The notes under the pieces are model-generated. The model made no database searches. It was not told the DNA's origin and worked only from the letters and a program-made list of their open reading frames with translations. From NCBI GenBank assembly GCA_035764525.1, contig DASTZB010000211.1:1-7461 (forward strand): 7,461 nucleotides of DNA, written 5' to 3'. This document shows, piece after piece, positions 5,511 through 7,461 of the stretch. Position 1 is the first letter of the stretch. The number at the start of each line of letters is the position of its first letter. Both the position numbers and the translations under genes were made by a program. Source of the stretch: VBAS01 sp035764525 (GTDB lineage Bacteria > Bacteroidota > Bacteroidia > Chitinophagales > Chitinophagaceae).

Positions 5511-5550
5511 TAATATTGCAAAACCATTCAGCTCCGGTATAAATAACCGG
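5511..5550 (+). promoter_or_regulatory. Leader of the FAD dehydrogenase: weak -7 element and small hairpin
   Basis: TAATATTG at 5511-5518 matches the -7 consensus TAnnTTTG with one mismatch; no clear -33 TTG is at the right distance because the preceding terminator lies there. CCGGT (5534-5538) and ACCGG (5546-5550) form a perfect five-pair hairpin with a seven-base A/T loop, ending 10 bases before the ATG. It could influence translation initiation. Both are weak calls. Confidence 0.3.
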
Positions 5551-5560
5551 CCTGTAATTC

Positions 5561-7132
5561 ATGAAAAAACACCTCACTCTTAAAGTCAAGCCTTCGGAAG
5601 CAGCAGATGATAATTATCTGAAAAGAATTGTTGCAGCAGAAGTTGGTTGTACAGCTTCTGAAATTACAGGTTACACAACGCTGAAAAGATCCATCGATGC
5701 ACGTAGCCGGCAGGTATTCATTAATCTTTCGATCGAAGCTTTTATAAATGAGCCATTTCATCACAGGCAATTCAACACAATTGAATTTGGCGACATTTCT
5801 CAAGCAAAGAAAAAAGTCATAATTATTGGAGCAGGGCCAGCTGGTTTATTTGCTGCATTGCAATTAATAGAGAAAGGAATTAAACCGATTCTCCTGGAAC
5901 GGGGCAAAGATGTAAAATCAAGAAGAAGAGACCTTGCTGTCTTAAATAAGGAAGGAATTATCAACCCGGAAAGTAATTATTGCTTTGGTGAGGGTGGCGC
6001 CGGCACCTATAGCGATGGCAAATTATATACACGCAGTACTAAACGAGGCGATGTAAACCGCATTTTAAATTTATTGGTACAATTTGGGGCAGATGAAAAG
6101 ATACTTTATGAAGCACATCCACATATTGGCACAAACAAACTGCCGCAAATAATAACGGCGATAAGAAAACAGATCATAGATAGCGGCGGCGAGTTTTTAT
6201 TTGAAAAAAAGGTAACTGACTTTAAAATAGAAAATGGAAGTATTAAGAAAGTAATCACTGCCGATGAAGCTACAATAGCAGGAGATGCAGTAATGCTTGC
6301 AACCGGTCATTCGGCAAGGGATATTTTTTTATTGCTGCATGATAAAAAAATAAAAATTGAGTTCAAGCCATTTGCCCTTGGGGTAAGAATCGAGCATCCT
6401 CAATCGCTGATTGACTCCGTACAGTATCATTGCACGGTTCGTGACGAATTTTTACCACCTTCTTCTTACAGCCTCGTTCACCAGGTTGATGGAAAAGGAG
6501 TTTTTTCTTTTTGTATGTGCCCGGGTGGCATCATTGCTCCTGCTGCAACTAATCCCAACGAGCTCGTAGTTAATGGTTGGTCTCCTTCCAAAAGAAATAA
6601 TCCTTTCGCAAACAGTGGTATTGTCGTATCCGTCGAAGAAAAAGATGTCTTACACTATAAAGAACATGGACCACTTTCGGCCATGTATTTTCAACAAGAA
6701 GTAGAACAAAATGCATTTACCGCCGGTGGGGGAAAATTTGTTGCCCCGGCTCAACGACTTATTGATTTCTGCGAAAACAAGTTGAGCTCCACATTACCTG
6801 AATGTTCATATTTACCAGGAATTAATTCTGCTGAATTAAAAGATGTTCTACCTTCTTTTATTAATGAAAGATTGAGGATCGGGTTTAAAGAATTTGGAAA
6901 AAAAATGAGAGGCTATTACACAAATGATGCTGTAATTGTAGCTACCGAGTCAAGAACTTCATCGCCGGTCCGAATTCCACGTGACCCTAAAACACTTCGG
7001 CATCCACAAATTCAAAATCTATACCCTTGTGGTGAAGGAGCCGGTTATGCTGGCGGAATTGTAAGTGCTGCAATCGACGGCGAAAGAGTTGCCGTGTCGA
7101 TAGCCGAAAGTCAGTTAGAAGGCCACTTTTAA
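5561..7132 (+). CDS. FAD-dependent dehydrogenase/oxidoreductase, COG2509 type (substrate unknown)
   Basis: The 523-residue protein has a small N-terminal alpha/beta domain (about 1-70), then a Rossmann FAD-binding fold with VIIIGAGPAGLFAA (86-99; G90, G92, G95) and the ribose-binding acid at the end of the next strand (E113 in LLERG). Further conserved blocks are FGEGGAGTYSDGKL (142-155), LATGHSARD (246-253), FSFCMCPGG (315-323) and the C-terminal FAD motif PCGEGAGYAGGIVSAAIDG (489-507). This set is typical of the uncharacterised family annotated as FAD-dependent dehydrogenase or NAD(P)/FAD-dependent oxidoreductase; the physiological substrate is not known to me. The C-M-C-P-G-G cysteines (C318, C320) are a candidate redox or active-site element. 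No signal peptide is seen, so it should be cytoplasmic. An in-frame TAA lies two codons before the ATG, fixing the start. It stands alone between the OmpA terminator and the ABC gene. Confidence 0.88.
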   Translation: MKKHLTLKVKPSEAADDNYLKRIVAAEVGCTASEITGYTTLKRSIDARSRQVFINLSIEAFINEPFHHRQFNTIEFGDISQAKKKVIIIGAGPAGLFAALQLIEKGIKPILLERGKDVKSRRRDLAVLNKEGIINPESNYCFGEGGAGTYSDGKLYTRSTKRGDVNRILNLLVQFGADEKILYEAHPHIGTNKLPQIITAIRKQIIDSGGEFLFEKKVTDFKIENGSIKKVITADEATIAGDAVMLATGHSARDIFLLLHDKKIKIEFKPFALGVRIEHPQSLIDSVQYHCTVRDEFLPPSSYSLVHQVDGKGVFSFCMCPGGIIAPAATNPNELVVNGWSPSKRNNPFANSGIVVSVEEKDVLHYKEHGPLSAMYFQQEVEQNAFTAGGGKFVAPAQRLIDFCENKLSSTLPECSYLPGINSAELKDVLPSFINERLRIGFKEFGKKMRGYYTNDAVIVATESRTSSPVRIPRDPKTLRHPQIQNLYPCGEGAGYAGGIVSAAIDGERVAVSIAESQLEGHF

Positions 7133-7183
7133 AAAATATCTGGCCGGCGGCAATTTATTTCACCATATAGTTGGTAGCGTGCC

Positions 7184-7191
7184 TAATTTTG
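7184..7191 (+). promoter_or_regulatory. Putative -7 element for the ABC-transporter gene (TAATTTTG)
   Basis: TAATTTTG is an exact match to TAnnTTTG, 19 bases upstream of the ATG at 7211. TTTC at 7158-7161 is in range of a -33 element but lacks the final G; the TTG at 7171 is too close. It suggests that the ABC gene is transcribed separately from the FAD enzyme, which ends 78 bases upstream. Confidence 0.4.
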
Positions 7192-7210
7192 ACATCTGAA
7201 ATTTTTCAAC

Positions 7211-7461
7211 ATGACGTTACTGGAAGTTCAAAATCTTAAAAAATATTTTGCCACACAAAAAGCAGTTGATGATATAAGCTTTAGTGTAAGCAAAGGAAGC
7301 ATTTTCGGTTTGCTTGGTCCAAATGGCGCAGGCAAAACCACATTGATAAGAATGATCACCGGCATTTTTTATCCCGATGAAGGACAGGTCATTTTTGATG
7401 GAAAAAAATTTGACCCGATAAATGATGTTGTTTATATAGGTTATATGCCCGAAGAACGTGG
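7211..7461 (+). CDS. ABC transporter ATP-binding protein, ABC-2/NatA-like (partial, N-terminus only)
   Basis: The gene runs off the right edge; 83 codons are visible. MTLLEVQNLKKYF is the usual opening strand with an aromatic A-loop position (Y12). KAVDDISFSVSKGSIFGLLG leads into Walker A GPNGAGKTT (36-44), then RMITGIFYPDEGQVIFDGK, the typical post-Walker region of ABC ATPases. The Q-loop region reads IGYMPEERG, with Glu where the canonical Gln stands; the form Y-L/M-P-E-E-R-G is common in the NatA-like, ABC-2 exporter branch. The protein would power an inner-membrane exporter, whose permease is presumably downstream outside the window. Signature and Walker B motifs are not visible. There is no Shine-Dalgarno, and ATG 7211 is the natural family start. 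Confidence 0.93.
   Translation, partial: MTLLEVQNLKKYFATQKAVDDISFSVSKGSIFGLLGPNGAGKTTLIRMITGIFYPDEGQVIFDGKKFDPINDVVYIGYMPEER

Overview
The window looks like a chromosomal stretch of a Bacteroidota bacterium, probably of the Chitinophagaceae or a related family. The evidence is moderate G+C, almost no Shine-Dalgarno sequences, promoters of the TTG/TAnnTTTG type, no encoded CCA on the tRNAs, an outer-membrane protein joining a beta-barrel to thrombospondin type-3 repeats and an OmpA domain, and a 5'-nucleotidase split over two genes. The taxonomic call is inference from style, not from a search.

Layout, left to right. Bases 1-230 hold the last ~75 codons of a membrane protein on the + strand, possibly an O-antigen ligase/polymerase. 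It converges on a minus-strand tRNA unit: tRNA-Pro(TGG) at 481-554, a 107-base spacer that can fold into three hairpins, tRNA-Ser(GCT) at 283-373, then a strong terminator at 248-274. Upstream on the same strand lies dnaA (706-2139), an intact 477-residue replication initiator with its own terminator at 645-674. Upstream of dnaA, still on the minus strand, is a two-gene operon: a lipoprotein carrying the C-terminal (substrate-binding) domain of UshA-type 5'-nucleotidases (3190-3927), followed with an 11-base overlap by the N-terminal metallophosphoesterase domain as a separate exported protein (2262-3200). A divergent intergenic region (3928-4086) separates this from + strand genes: the OmpA/TSP3 outer-membrane protein (4087-5448) with a GC-rich terminator, a FAD-dependent dehydrogenase of the COG2509 type (5561-7132), and the first 83 codons of an ABC-transporter ATPase (7211 to the right edge).

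How the genes work together. dnaA and the tRNAs are housekeeping genes placed side by side, each with its own terminator. The two nucleotidase genes almost certainly make two halves of one periplasmic or surface nucleotide-scavenging activity. The OmpA protein, the FAD enzyme and the ABC ATPase look like separate transcription units.

No mobile element, CRISPR array or clearly new multi-gene system is visible. The items most worth a second look are the split, order-reversed nucleotidase with an eroded substrate-loop motif, the structured spacer between the two tRNAs, and the uncharacterised FAD enzyme.
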